Source: Bacteroidota bacterium
GTDB taxonomy: Bacteria; Bacteroidota; Bacteroidia; Chitinophagales; Saprospiraceae
Direction of reading: 5' to 3'
DNA: 32,233 bases
NCBI GenBank assembly: GCA_003648285.1
Contig: QMOR01000004.1
Span: 1-32,233, forward strand
The notes under the pieces were generated by a model. That model was not told the DNA's origin. It was given only the letters and a program-made list of their open reading frames with translations, and did no database searches. Below are positions 1-8,000 of the stretch, piece by piece (position 1 is the first letter of the stretch; each line of letters opens with the position of its first letter). Made by a program: the position numbers and the translations under genes.

Positions 1-1
1 G

Positions 2-733
2 CCTGTTATTACGATTGTACTGATCAAGTTGTGGGGCCCTATGCCAAGTGTTGCACTGGGACTGATCATGATAGCCTCGTGTCCGGGGGGGAATGTGTCA
101 AACTTTGCCGTGCACCTCGGAAAAGGCAATACCGCACTCTCCATCACATTGACATCTATTGTGACCCTCTTTGCGATCCTCATTACACCTTTAAGCTTTT
201 CGTTATGGTCCAGGCTTCTGCCGGAAACGCAAACGATACTCGCCAAAATCCAGGTAGATCATCTGAGCATGCTTCGCGTCATTGGATTGGTATTGCTGGT
301 ACCACTCATCGCGGGCATGTTGTTTAACAGACGGTTTGCGAAAATCACTGCCCGGATTAAAAGGCCGGTTCGCAGTATCTCTCTCGTCATGTTCGCTTCA
401 TTTATCTTCTTCGCTGTGTTTGCCAACCGCGTCAATATTGTAAAATACCTCCAACTCGTTTTTGCTCTTGTCATAGTGCACAATATTCTTGCTCTGGGCG
501 CCGGATACGCATTTGCCCGATTGAATCAACGATCTGTCAAAGACGCCAAGGCCATTTGTATGGAAACCGGTGTGCAGAATGCAGGATTGGGCCTCATCCT
601 CATCCTCAATTTTTTTGGGGAATATGGGGGCATGATGCTGGTCGCTGCCTTTTGGGGGGTATGGAATCTTATTGCGGCACTTACACTGGGATTATATTGG
701 AACTTCAGGAGTAAGTACACTGCCCGCGCATGA
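2..733 (+). CDS. Bile acid:sodium symporter family protein (C-terminal part, cut by window edge)
   Basis: The frame is open from the left edge, so the N-terminus lies outside the window; the TTG at 29 is internal, not a start. About 243 residues are visible. They are strongly hydrophobic and form roughly seven membrane segments. The stretch SCPGGNVSN followed by membrane helices, and the later ETGVQNAGLGLIL, match the two conserved crossover regions of the bile acid:sodium symporter (BASS/SBF) family, where Na+ is coordinated near ExGxQN. Family members move bile acids, pantoate, pyruvate or other organic anions with Na+ across the inner membrane; the substrate cannot be told from sequence alone. 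The C-terminus is short and basic (FRSKYTARA) and ends in TGA. The next gene begins about 95 bases downstream after a short repeat array. Confidence 0.87.
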   Translation, partial: PVITIVLIKLWGPMPSVALGLIMIASCPGGNVSNFAVHLGKGNTALSITLTSIVTLFAILITPLSFSLWSRLLPETQTILAKIQVDHLSMLRVIGLVLLVPLIAGMLFNRRFAKITARIKRPVRSISLVMFASFIFFAVFANRVNIVKYLQLVFALVIVHNILALGAGYAFARLNQRSVKDAKAICMETGVQNAGLGLILILNFFGEYGGMMLVAAFWGVWNLIAALTLGLYWNFRSKYTARA

Positions 734-751
734 CAGCTTTTAGTCATCTCT

Positions 752-820
752 AGCTCTGTGTACTTGAGCAGTTAGCACCAGTTCTGTTTACTTGAGTGGT
801 TATCTCCAGTTCTGTGTACT
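752..820. repeat. 28-bp direct repeat array (three copies, last one partial)
   Basis: Copies start at 752, 780 and 808 with an exact 28-base spacing. The conserved core is AGTTCTGTGTACTTGAG, with a few substitutions per copy; the third copy diverges after TGTACTT and runs into the start of the OmpA-like gene. There are no spacers, so this is a minisatellite and not a CRISPR. Each copy contains a TTG that could serve as a -33 element for the promoter-like box at 817-824. Confidence 0.85.
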
Positions 821-824
821 TTTG
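792..824 (+). promoter_or_regulatory. Possible Bacteroidota promoter of the OmpA-like gene
   Basis: TACTTTTG at 817-824 matches the Bacteroidota -7 consensus TAnnTTTG, and a TTG at 792-794 lies 22 bases upstream, as expected for -33. The -7 box ends only five bases before the ATG at 830, so the transcript would begin close to the start codon and be nearly leaderless. The box arises from the third, diverged copy of the 28-bp repeat; the other copies read TACTTGAG instead. Confidence 0.4.
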
Positions 825-829
825 AATCA

Positions 830-1414
830 ATGACAGCGTCGCCATCTAAACCAAAAAAAGATTCCAAACCGCTACCCTTATGGACAAAAATTCTCCCTTG
901 GGTTATTCTCATATCGACTGCTGTCGTATTGTTTTTCGTTGTGCAAAAAGGCTGCGTTTCGAATGTATTGCAAGCAGATCCAGATGAAACTGTAACGTCA
1001 GGCCAGTCAGATTATCCCAGCCAGGGAGTTCATGATATAACGGTTGCTTTGGAAAAGTCGAGTACCAAAGACAGGGAATTTGTACTGGACGGGATCACTT
1101 TTCTTCAGGCTTCCGGATTATTAGAGGCATCCTCGATGCCGGCACTCCAGCAATTATTGACGATGATGAAGAACCATCCTACGGCGCACATCAGGTTGGA
1201 AGGATATTGCCGAATGCAGGAAAACACAAAGGCAAACCTCAGGGTATCGCATCAGAGAGCTGCGGCTGTTGCAAATTTTCTCGAAGCAAAAGGTATTGAT
1301 GCCGGTAGGCTAAGAACTGTAGGGCGTGGAGATAGCCGTAGACGGACTACTGGTGCATCGTCGCAAAGTGCCTCCCAAAGCGCACTTCTTGGATTGTACG
1401 TTGAGCGCATTTAG
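830..1414 (+). CDS. Membrane-anchored OmpA-like (peptidoglycan-binding fold) protein
   Basis: A 194-residue protein with a lysine-rich cytoplasmic N-terminus (1-19), one membrane segment (about 20-38, WTKILPWVILISTAVVLFF) and a periplasmic OmpA/MotB-like C-terminal domain (about 83-194). The domain is recognised from the N-x-x-[LV]-S-x-x-RA pattern (NLRVSHQRA, 136-144) followed by FLEAKGIDAGRLRTVGRGD. Proteins of this form usually tie the cell envelope to peptidoglycan. The Asp that normally contacts diaminopimelate in the GHTD motif is replaced: the sequence reads EGYCR, with Arg128 at the aligned place, exactly 15 residues before the conserved Arg143. Binding may therefore be changed or lost. 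The start ATG is the only good one, since the frame is closed just upstream. Confidence 0.8.
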   Translation: MTASPSKPKKDSKPLPLWTKILPWVILISTAVVLFFVVQKGCVSNVLQADPDETVTSGQSDYPSQGVHDITVALEKSSTKDREFVLDGITFLQASGLLEASSMPALQQLLTMMKNHPTAHIRLEGYCRMQENTKANLRVSHQRAAAVANFLEAKGIDAGRLRTVGRGDSRRRTTGASSQSASQSALLGLYVERI

Positions 1415-1416
1415 GC

Positions 1417-1557
1417 AAATCATCATATAGGTCTGCGTCCCCAACAAATCATCATATAGGTCTGCGTCCCCAACAAATCATTATGTCGGTCTGCGTCCCC
1501 AACAAATCATCATGCAGGTCTGCGTCCCCAAATCATGTAGATCTGCGCCCCCAATAG
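1417..1557. repeat. 29-bp tandem repeat array carrying copies of the permease 3' end
   Basis: Copies begin at 1417, 1446, 1475, 1504 and 1530. The first two are identical over 29 bases, the third and fourth differ by a few, the fourth lacks three bases, and the fifth is shortened and lies inside the end of the permease gene. Read on the minus strand, every copy contains TGGGGACGCAGAC (or a close variant) followed by six bases and a stop. That is W-G-R-R-x-x-stop, the same as the true C-terminus YYWGRRST-stop. The array fills the whole gap between two convergent genes. Confidence 0.9.
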
Positions 1558-2846
1558 TAAATTGGTAATCCGAGGACGAGTAGTCCGATTCCCCACAATG
1601 CTTGTTCGGGTCGCCCAATTAGCATGTAAATGACAAACCATACTGAAATGCCAATAAAGATGAGTGGCACTACGGGATAACCAGGTGTCCTGAATGAGGA
1701 CCTGGCATCAGAATTACGACGAAAAACGAATACGGTCACTGCACCAATTATCATAAACACCCAGTCAATGAAAACGACGGAAGCGATCACTTTTTCAAAC
1801 GACCCCCAGATGAAGAGGATCACAATAGCCCAGCCAGACTGCAGAAGGATTGCATTGGCCGGGGTCCCGTATTTGGGATGAATCCTGGAAATCAAATCGA
1901 AAAATTTCCCATCCTGTGCCATAGCGAGATAAATCCTTGGCGCGGTCATCGTGAATATGCCGATGCTCCCGAAGGTGGAAATGAGAATCAGAACGGTTAC
2001 CAGATGGGACCCTGATGGCAGTACTGACTTCAGTGCATCTGAGGCTACAGCTTTTGATTGAGCCATCTCTTCTAATGGAAGCAGGCGCATATATGCCACG
2101 TTTGCCATCACATAAGTCACAGTCACAATCAGGGCTCCAAGGATCATGGCCCGTGGCACAACGTACTCGGCATTTCGGGTTTCCGCACTCAGAAACGAGG
2201 CGTGTTGCCACCCTCCAAATGACCAAAGCACACCAATCATGGCAAGCGCAAATAATCCGATACTGCTTGTATCTGAAGTCAATTCAGATGCCACTTCTAT
2301 TTCCGTAACTCCAGACACTGCATTTCCCAGTGCGATTCCCGCCACGACAATGATTAATATACCAATCAGCTTGAAGGATGTGAACAAGTTTGAGAATACC
2401 TCGCCCCATTTCACCCCAAAAACATTGATCACCGTAACTGAAGTAATTACCGATATACCAACGATGATCATCCCGGTCTCATCAAGTTCTATATATGCGC
2501 TCAGATACCTGGCAAAAGTGAGGCTTAGCGCGGCGATTGCACCCGAAGTAATCACTGTAAGCGTACTCCATCCATAGAGAAAAGCCCACAAATCGCCGAA
2601 AGCTTCACGGATATACACATATACACCACCCACTTTGGGGTAGAGCGCTCCCAGCTCCGCAAAAGTCAGTGAGCCTGTGACTGCCACTACACCACCAAGC
2701 AGCCATGCTGCAATGATCAGATCAGGACTTTTCAACAAAGCGGCGATATCACTCGGCACAACAAAAATCCCTGACCCTATGCATGAGCCAACGGCTACCA
2801 TCGTCAGACCATAAAAGCCGATTTTCTTTTTGAGGTGTCCTTTCAT
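1533..2846 (-). CDS. APC superfamily amino acid permease
   Basis: A 437-residue polytopic inner-membrane protein with about twelve hydrophobic helices. The N-terminal signature GSCIGSGIFVVPSDI is the unwound helix 1 substrate-binding motif (GSxIGxGIF) of the amino acid-polyamine-organocation family, and ELGALYPKVGGVYVYIREAFG follows as in the LAT/APA branch. It should import or exchange an amino acid; the substrate is not predictable. The length is normal for the family. The last codons (WGRRST, TGA at 1533-1535) lie inside the 29-bp repeat array, so the extreme C-terminus may itself be part of the repeat expansion. It is divergent from the protease gene at 2914 with only 67 bases between the two starts. 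Confidence 0.9.
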   Translation of the reverse strand: MKGHLKKKIGFYGLTMVAVGSCIGSGIFVVPSDIAALLKSPDLIIAAWLLGGVVAVTGSLTFAELGALYPKVGGVYVYIREAFGDLWAFLYGWSTLTVITSGAIAALSLTFARYLSAYIELDETGMIIVGISVITSVTVINVFGVKWGEVFSNLFTSFKLIGILIIVVAGIALGNAVSGVTEIEVASELTSDTSSIGLFALAMIGVLWSFGGWQHASFLSAETRNAEYVVPRAMILGALIVTVTYVMANVAYMRLLPLEEMAQSKAVASDALKSVLPSGSHLVTVLILISTFGSIGIFTMTAPRIYLAMAQDGKFFDLISRIHPKYGTPANAILLQSGWAIVILFIWGSFEKVIASVVFIDWVFMIIGAVTVFVFRRNSDARSSFRTPGYPVVPLIFIGISVWFVIYMLIGRPEQALWGIGLLVLGLPIYYWGRRST

Positions 2847-2857
2847 CTATAAATTTG
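2829..2857 (+). promoter_or_regulatory. Promoter of the aspartyl protease gene
   Basis: TAAATTTG at 2850-2857 fits the TAnnTTTG -7 box, with TTTG at 2829-2832 seventeen bases upstream. The -33 part overlaps the first codons of the divergent permease gene. The predicted transcription start near 2863 is upstream of both candidate start codons (2914 and 2935). Confidence 0.55.
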
Positions 2858-2913
2858 GATATTAGGTGCTATTCATAGTGTAGGGGGCCGAAAATCCTCT
2901 TTCTTTACCTTGA

Positions 2914-4176
2914 TTGAGAATAATACCGTGTAGTGTGTATGTAATATACCTCCTTCGATTCTTTTTTACGCTGGTCGCCGCATGTTATTTCTCATTTGCG
3001 GCGGCACAAAACATCACTTTCGATATCCTGAATGGCGAGGATAAGATTGAAGTTCCTTTTTCCTTTACGCATAATTTTATCATCGTTGAAGTGCGGCTAT
3101 TCGGGATGATGCCTATGAATTTCATCTTTGACACGGGAGCTGAAAACACAATACTTTTTACACGCCAGTTTGCAGATTTCCTTGATGTGAAATACGATCT
3201 GCGCATCCCTATCATAGGTTCGGACATGAGTAGAAAGCTCTATGCTCTAGTCGCGCGGTCTATAGAATTTGAGCTTGTTGGCTTACCCACGCAAAAGAAG
3301 GATATTCTTGTATTGGAAGAGAACCCATTCAACTTGTCTGAAATAACAGGTATTCAAATTCACGGGATTTTGGGTGGTAGCTTCTTTAAGAATTCGGTCA
3401 TTGAAATTGACTTCAGGAAGCAAAAACTCATTTTTCACAACCCTGTGACATTTAAGGCTCCGGGCAAGGCATATTCGAGGCTCAATGTAGAAATCCTTGG
3501 CAATAAACCATACCTCAAAGCTAAAAGCACTCTGATGAACGGGACAGAGGCCGATCTGAAATTACTGGTCGACACGGGAGCCGGGCTGCCATTGTTGCTG
3601 CACAACAACTCCCATCCAAGCCTGGTACTTCCAGAGCACTACATCCTTGGCAAACTGGGCTTTGGCCTGGGAGGATATATCGAGGGTTATGTCGGTCGTA
3701 CACGCAAGTTGAGTATTGAGGGGATTACATTTGACAACGTGCTCACAAGCTTTCAGGATATTAGTGAAGCGGTCACCATGGGTACGATATGGCCAAGAAA
3801 TGGTCTCATTGGAAATCAGCTTTTGCTTCGGTTTGATGTCATTATAGACTATGTAAAGGAATTGATGTACCTCAAACCAAGATTGCGCTATAATCGCAAG
3901 TTCAAAATGGACAAAAGCGGGCTGATCCTGGTTGCCATTGGTCCCAATCTGAACAATTTTATGGTACAGGGCACGATAGCGAACTCACCTGCGGCAAATG
4001 CCGGATTAGTGCGTGGAGACAGGCTTGTGAGAATCAATGGCTTGCCGGCGAGGGGATATTCACTTGATCAGATCCATCGTGTATTCCAAAAACGCACCGG
4101 CAAACAAATTAAATTGGTGATCTATCGAAACGGAGAAACAATCAAACTGCGATTTGACTTGAAGGATCTGATATAA
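2914..4176 (+). CDS. Exported retropepsin-like aspartyl protease with PDZ domain
   Basis: 420 residues from TTG 2914; GTG 2935 is an equally reasonable start and would give 413. The N-terminus is a signal peptide (IYLLRFFFTLVAACYFSFAAA, then QN), so the protein acts in the periplasm or at the surface. Two copies of the clan AA catalytic motif are present: FIFDTGAENT (Asp73) and LLVDTGAGLP (Asp220). They indicate two retropepsin-fold halves in one chain, enough to build a complete active site without dimerising. A PDZ domain follows (about 332-415: GTIANSPAANAGLVRGDRLV), as in other Bacteroidota proteins with Asp_protease_2 plus PDZ. The target peptide is unknown. The last codons (LKDLI-stop) form the first unit of a 30-bp repeat array downstream. 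Confidence 0.88.
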   Translation: MRIIPCSVYVIYLLRFFFTLVAACYFSFAAAQNITFDILNGEDKIEVPFSFTHNFIIVEVRLFGMMPMNFIFDTGAENTILFTRQFADFLDVKYDLRIPIIGSDMSRKLYALVARSIEFELVGLPTQKKDILVLEENPFNLSEITGIQIHGILGGSFFKNSVIEIDFRKQKLIFHNPVTFKAPGKAYSRLNVEILGNKPYLKAKSTLMNGTEADLKLLVDTGAGLPLLLHNNSHPSLVLPEHYILGKLGFGLGGYIEGYVGRTRKLSIEGITFDNVLTSFQDISEAVTMGTIWPRNGLIGNQLLLRFDVIIDYVKELMYLKPRLRYNRKFKMDKSGLILVAIGPNLNNFMVQGTIANSPAANAGLVRGDRLVRINGLPARGYSLDQIHRVFQKRTGKQIKLVIYRNGETIKLRFDLKDLI

Positions 4177-4256
4177 CGCACGTTAAACCTGAAGGAAATG
4201 TTATAGCTCACGTTAAACCTGAAGGAATTGATATTACTGACATTAAACCTAAAGCC
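4157..4256. repeat. 30-bp tandem repeat array starting inside the protease 3' end
   Basis: Units begin at 4157, 4187, 4217 and (partial) 4247. The shared core is ACCTGAAGGA, then a variable middle, then CACGTTAA. The first unit contains the protease stop TAA (4174-4176). Because 30 is a multiple of three, the frame is kept: unit 1 reads LKDLI-stop, unit 2 LKEML-stop (TAG), and unit 3 LKELI without a stop. The array therefore looks like duplicated 3' coding ends followed by drift. Confidence 0.88.
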
Positions 4257-4261
4257 ACCTC

Positions 4262-4291
4262 TTGACTAATAGCATAAAAAAGGTATCTTTG
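4262..4291 (+). promoter_or_regulatory. Promoter of rplU-rpmA
   Basis: TTGAC at 4262-4266 and TATCTTTG at 4284-4291 match the Bacteroidota -33 and -7 elements, with 19 bases between TTG and the -7 box. Transcription would start near 4297, about 27 bases ahead of the rplU ATG at 4324. Confidence 0.82.
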
Positions 4292-4323
4292 CGCTCCTAA
4301 TTTTTCGATCAAAGAGTATTGCT

Positions 4324-4632
4324 ATGTATGCAATTGTAAATATGAAAGGGCAGCAGATGAAAGTTGAGGAAGGAGCCGAGCTCTTTGTCAACCTCATTGA
4401 TGCCGAAAAAGGTGATCAAATTGCCTTTGACGAGGTCTTGTTGATTGATTCTGACGGCGACGTCAAGATTGGCACGCCTCACCTCAAAGCAAAGGTCAAT
4501 GCGACAGTGATTGAACACGCAAAAGGTGATAAGGTCATCGTCTTCAAAAAGAAGAGAAGAAAGGGCTACAAGGTGACCAATGGTCATCGTCAGCAATTCA
4601 CCAAGATCAAGATCGATTCGATAACAATCTAA
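4324..4632 (+). CDS. rplU: Large ribosomal subunit protein bL21
   Basis: 102 residues, the usual size. It begins [17 protein letters not shown], the conserved bL21 N-terminus (MYAIV-x-x-GGKQ-x-x-V), and ends with the basic segment [16 protein letters not shown] and FTKIKID typical of the rRNA-binding C-terminus. The third residue of the usual GGKQ motif is changed (KGQQ), as seen in many Bacteroidota. It binds 23S rRNA domain I in the 50S subunit. rpmA follows 11 bases after its stop, the standard rplU-rpmA operon. Confidence 0.97.
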   Translation: MYAIVNMKGQQMKVEEGAELFVNLIDAEKGDQIAFDEVLLIDSDGDVKIGTPHLKAKVNATVIEHAKGDKVIVFKKKRRKGYKVTNGHRQQFTKIKIDSITI

Positions 4633-4643
4633 ATCTCAGCCTC

Positions 4644-4967
4644 ATGGCACATAAAAAAGGTGCGGGTAGTACGGATAACGGACGCGACAGTAATAGTAAA
4701 CGACTGGGCGTAAAACTCTATGGTGGTCAGTTGGCCAGAGCAGGGAATATCATCGTTCGTCAGAGAGGAACGAAATTTCATCCGGGCGAACATGTCGGGA
4801 TGGGAAAAGACCATACCCTATTTGCATTGGTAGACGGTACAATTCATTATAAAACCAAAAGGAAGAACAGGAAATTTGTCAATGTGCTTCCCTTTGAAAC
4901 TGCAGTAGAAGAAACTATCGCTCCTATCGCAACACAAGCGGCGAAGGGTGCGAGTGAAGAAGAATAA
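4644..4967 (+). CDS. rpmA: Large ribosomal subunit protein bL27
   Basis: 107 residues. The N-terminus [20 protein letters not shown] is the bL27 signature; this arm reaches toward the peptidyl transferase centre. The core [29 protein letters not shown] is conserved. There is no N-terminal cleavage extension as in Firmicutes. The tail after about residue 85 ([20 protein letters not shown]) is longer and more acidic than in E. coli L27, as is common in this phylum. It is co-transcribed with rplU and is followed by a strong intrinsic terminator. Confidence 0.97.
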   Translation: MAHKKGAGSTDNGRDSNSKRLGVKLYGGQLARAGNIIVRQRGTKFHPGEHVGMGKDHTLFALVDGTIHYKTKRKNRKFVNVLPFETAVEETIAPIATQAAKGASEEE

Positions 4968-4987
4968 TTCTCAGTATTAACGAGAAT

Positions 4988-5021
4988 AAAAAAGCCCTTC
5001 GGATGACCGAAGGGCTTTTTT
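4988..5021. terminator. Bidirectional intrinsic terminator
   Basis: A perfect 15-bp inverted repeat: 4988-5002 pairs with 5007-5021 around the loop ATGA. The GC-rich core AGCCCTTCGG is flanked by A and T tracts, so each strand gives a hairpin followed by a U run. It ends rpmA on the plus strand and the giant gene at 5034 on the minus strand. Confidence 0.95.
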
Positions 5022-5033
5022 TATACGTATCAA

Positions 5034-8000
5034 TTATCTTATTAGCGTGATGTCACCAATGATCTCTTCGTTAAATCCACCATCATCGTGTACCACTTCA
5101 GCGTAAAAGACATATACGCCGGGCAACATCTCCTCTCCATTCCAGGTGCCATCCCATCCCTTGTTCACATCATTTGGGATCACATTATCTTCACTATACA
5201 CCAAATTACCCCATCTGTCAAAAACCTGTATCGTATTGACATTGGCAATGGATGACCCGAAAAGGTTGAAATAGTCATTTATCCCATCATCATTTGGAGA
5301 AAATACATTTGGGGCAAAAACATTGCGTTCAGAAATCACATTGAGTTGTAATTGCGTTGAGGCAAAACACCCATTCGTATCAGTAACCGAAGCTTCGACC
5401 AGGCCTGATATTTCAGCAATAAAACTTTGGGACAGACAATTATCACAAGGAGGCACGGGTCCAGACCAGACGATATTTGCAACGGCGCCTGGGTCAACAT
5501 TTGTGTTCAACAAGATTACAACACTGTCACCTCTGTTTACCGTAATGTCCGCTCCAAGATCCGCAGTGACCTTTGCCGGTTCGACGAGTGTGAAAGACTG
5601 TACAAACGAACATCCATTATTGTCCGTAACAGTCACCCCAAAATCACCACCTGTGAGGTCAGTGATCGCGGTACCAGTGGCACCCGTACTCCAGGCATAA
5701 ACAAATGGCATGCTCCCCCCATTGACTTGCACGATAGCAATCTTCCCATCAAAATCACCAAAACACGTTGGATCGTTTTGTTCGATATCAAGCGATGCGA
5801 TCACTCCGGAATCCGCCATCACCTCCACCTCGATGCTATCTTTGCATCCATTTTTCTGATCTGTAACGACGAGTTCATAAAACCCAGGACTGATCACCAC
5901 AATGTCGGGGCCATTTGCCGCACCATCGATTGTACCATCTGTGGTCGTCCAACTGTAATCATAATTTCCGTTACCACCTACTATGGTTGAACTGATCGTT
6001 ACTTTTTGCACTTCACAAGTCAAAATACCACTCACATCGACCATTGGGACCGGTGTATCAATATCTTGAGTGACAACAACAGATCCTGGCGTATTACATC
6101 CATTAGACACGTCAGACACAAGCAGGTCATATACACCAGCCGCATCCACAGTGATCATCGCGAGCGTAGGATCAGTCATGATATTGCCATCTGCCGTAGA
6201 CCACAGGTACTCTATCGAAGGTCCTGAAGATGATGCTCCACCTAGTTCTACAACAGTAACAAGACAATCGAGCGCTTTATCCTCACCGGCATCTGCTATC
6301 GGTGAATTGGCATCTTTCTGCAGCGTCACTGATGTCGAATCGCTACACCCGGACACCGGATCAGTAACCACCAACTGATATGTACCAGCGGCGCCTGCTA
6401 TGACCTCCATTGAATCTGGTCTGGTCACAAGAAATCCATCACTCGTACTCCACAAGAATACTGGAGCACCCAATGCCGCACTGGACTGCGTACCGTCCAG
6501 TGAAAGCTCATTGTTATTGGCACATGTCAATATTAAATCTGTATTTGAAATCACCGCCTGCGGAACATCGTAAACCTCGATTGAAGTCTGTGCAGGGAAC
6601 TGGCAGCTTTGATCCACATACGTGTATGTTACTATATAGACACCAGCACCTACAGCGACAGGATCAAATGTGCCAGAAGGCGTGATTCCCGTTCCGCTCC
6701 ATTCTCCTGCCCCACTACCACCTGTAACATTCACTTGCATGTCAAAAGCGCTTGTAGAAGTATAAAGACACATTGTTGTATCCATCGGTCCGATTTCGAT
6801 CACCACTGCCGGGCAGTCCTGAGCCTCACATTCAATTGAATCAATCACCGGTGGACACATCCCGGAACCGGTAGCTGTAAGCTGGAGTTTTACCATATCC
6901 CCGGGGCTCAAACCATCTACTGTATAGGTATTTCCCGTTCGAACTCCAGATGGGCCGGACAGGATGACCACTTCGTGCATCACAGCATTCAAAACATCAT
7001 CCCAGCTAAACGTAATTGAAGTAGTGCTTGTACTACAGCTGAGGTCTATATCTCCTAAAAGAGGATCCAGTACGACCATTTGAGAAAACAACTCAGATGT
7101 ACATCCATTTTCCACAACAGTAAGTGTGATCGTCTTTGTCCCTGGAGTATTCCACGTGATTACATATGGCCCCTGATCTACACCTGACTGAACCTGTCCA
7201 TTATCAAAGTCCCATGTGTACATGGCGCCTGCTCCTGCAGCCCCCATATACGTCACGTTCACATCCGCATCTTCACAAACATTCATGTCCGCGACAAAAT
7301 CTGCAGTTGGCTGTGCAAACACCTCTATCGTTAAAGGAAACGAATATGGACACAATCCGTTATCGTAAACAAATCCAATCTGATGCATTCCGGGACCTGC
7401 GATCGCAGGATCGAAGGTGCCATTGACCGGATCTGTAATTCCCGGACCGGACCACATACCCACGACCGCGCTTCCTTCCACTGTTGCTGTCAAATTGAAA
7501 GGTGGATCATTTTCGCAAATGAGTCCCGGGTCATCAATACCTCCATTGATCGGCGGGCAGTCTTCTGCAAAACACTCTAGCGTGTCTCTTTGAGCAGGAC
7601 ACACCCCATTGCCCAATGCCACCACTTCGAGGGTCACACCTTCGCCATTTGCGAGTCCTGTCACTTCATATGTTGTATCATCCAGACGTATTCCCGTACT
7701 TCCATCGAGCACATTCACTTCAAATCCGGTTGATCCCGGTACAGAAATCCAGCTAAACGTCACAGATGATGTTGTAGACGTACATCCGATCTGTGGAGCA
7801 CCAAGGCTCTCAATCATGATTTCCTCAAGAGCCATGGATGTATCACAACCAGGCTCCAGAAGTTTAAGTATCACCTCATGCGTACCGGTAGTACCCCAAG
7901 ATATCTCATAAGGCCCGGGACCAGGTCCTCCGGAGACTATCGTTCCGGCACCAAAATCCCAAAAGTACTCTGCTGCATCAGTAGCAATTCCGTTGAATTC

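Noticed and set aside
705-820. 28-bp array as a duplication of the symporter 3' end
   Set aside because: A weak likeness (AGTACAC versus GTGTACTT on the opposite strand) is within chance; no unit aligns to the coding end as in the other two arrays.
1417-1557. CRISPR array
   Set aside because: Units are contiguous with no unique spacers, the period is 29 in total, and the unit matches the permease coding end.
4309-4596. Minus-strand frame over rplU
   Set aside because: Shadow of a certain ribosomal protein gene.
5323-5990. Plus-strand open frames opposite giant gene A (125 and 187 codons)
   Set aside because: They are antisense shadows of repeat-rich coding sequence; no family features, and odd composition.
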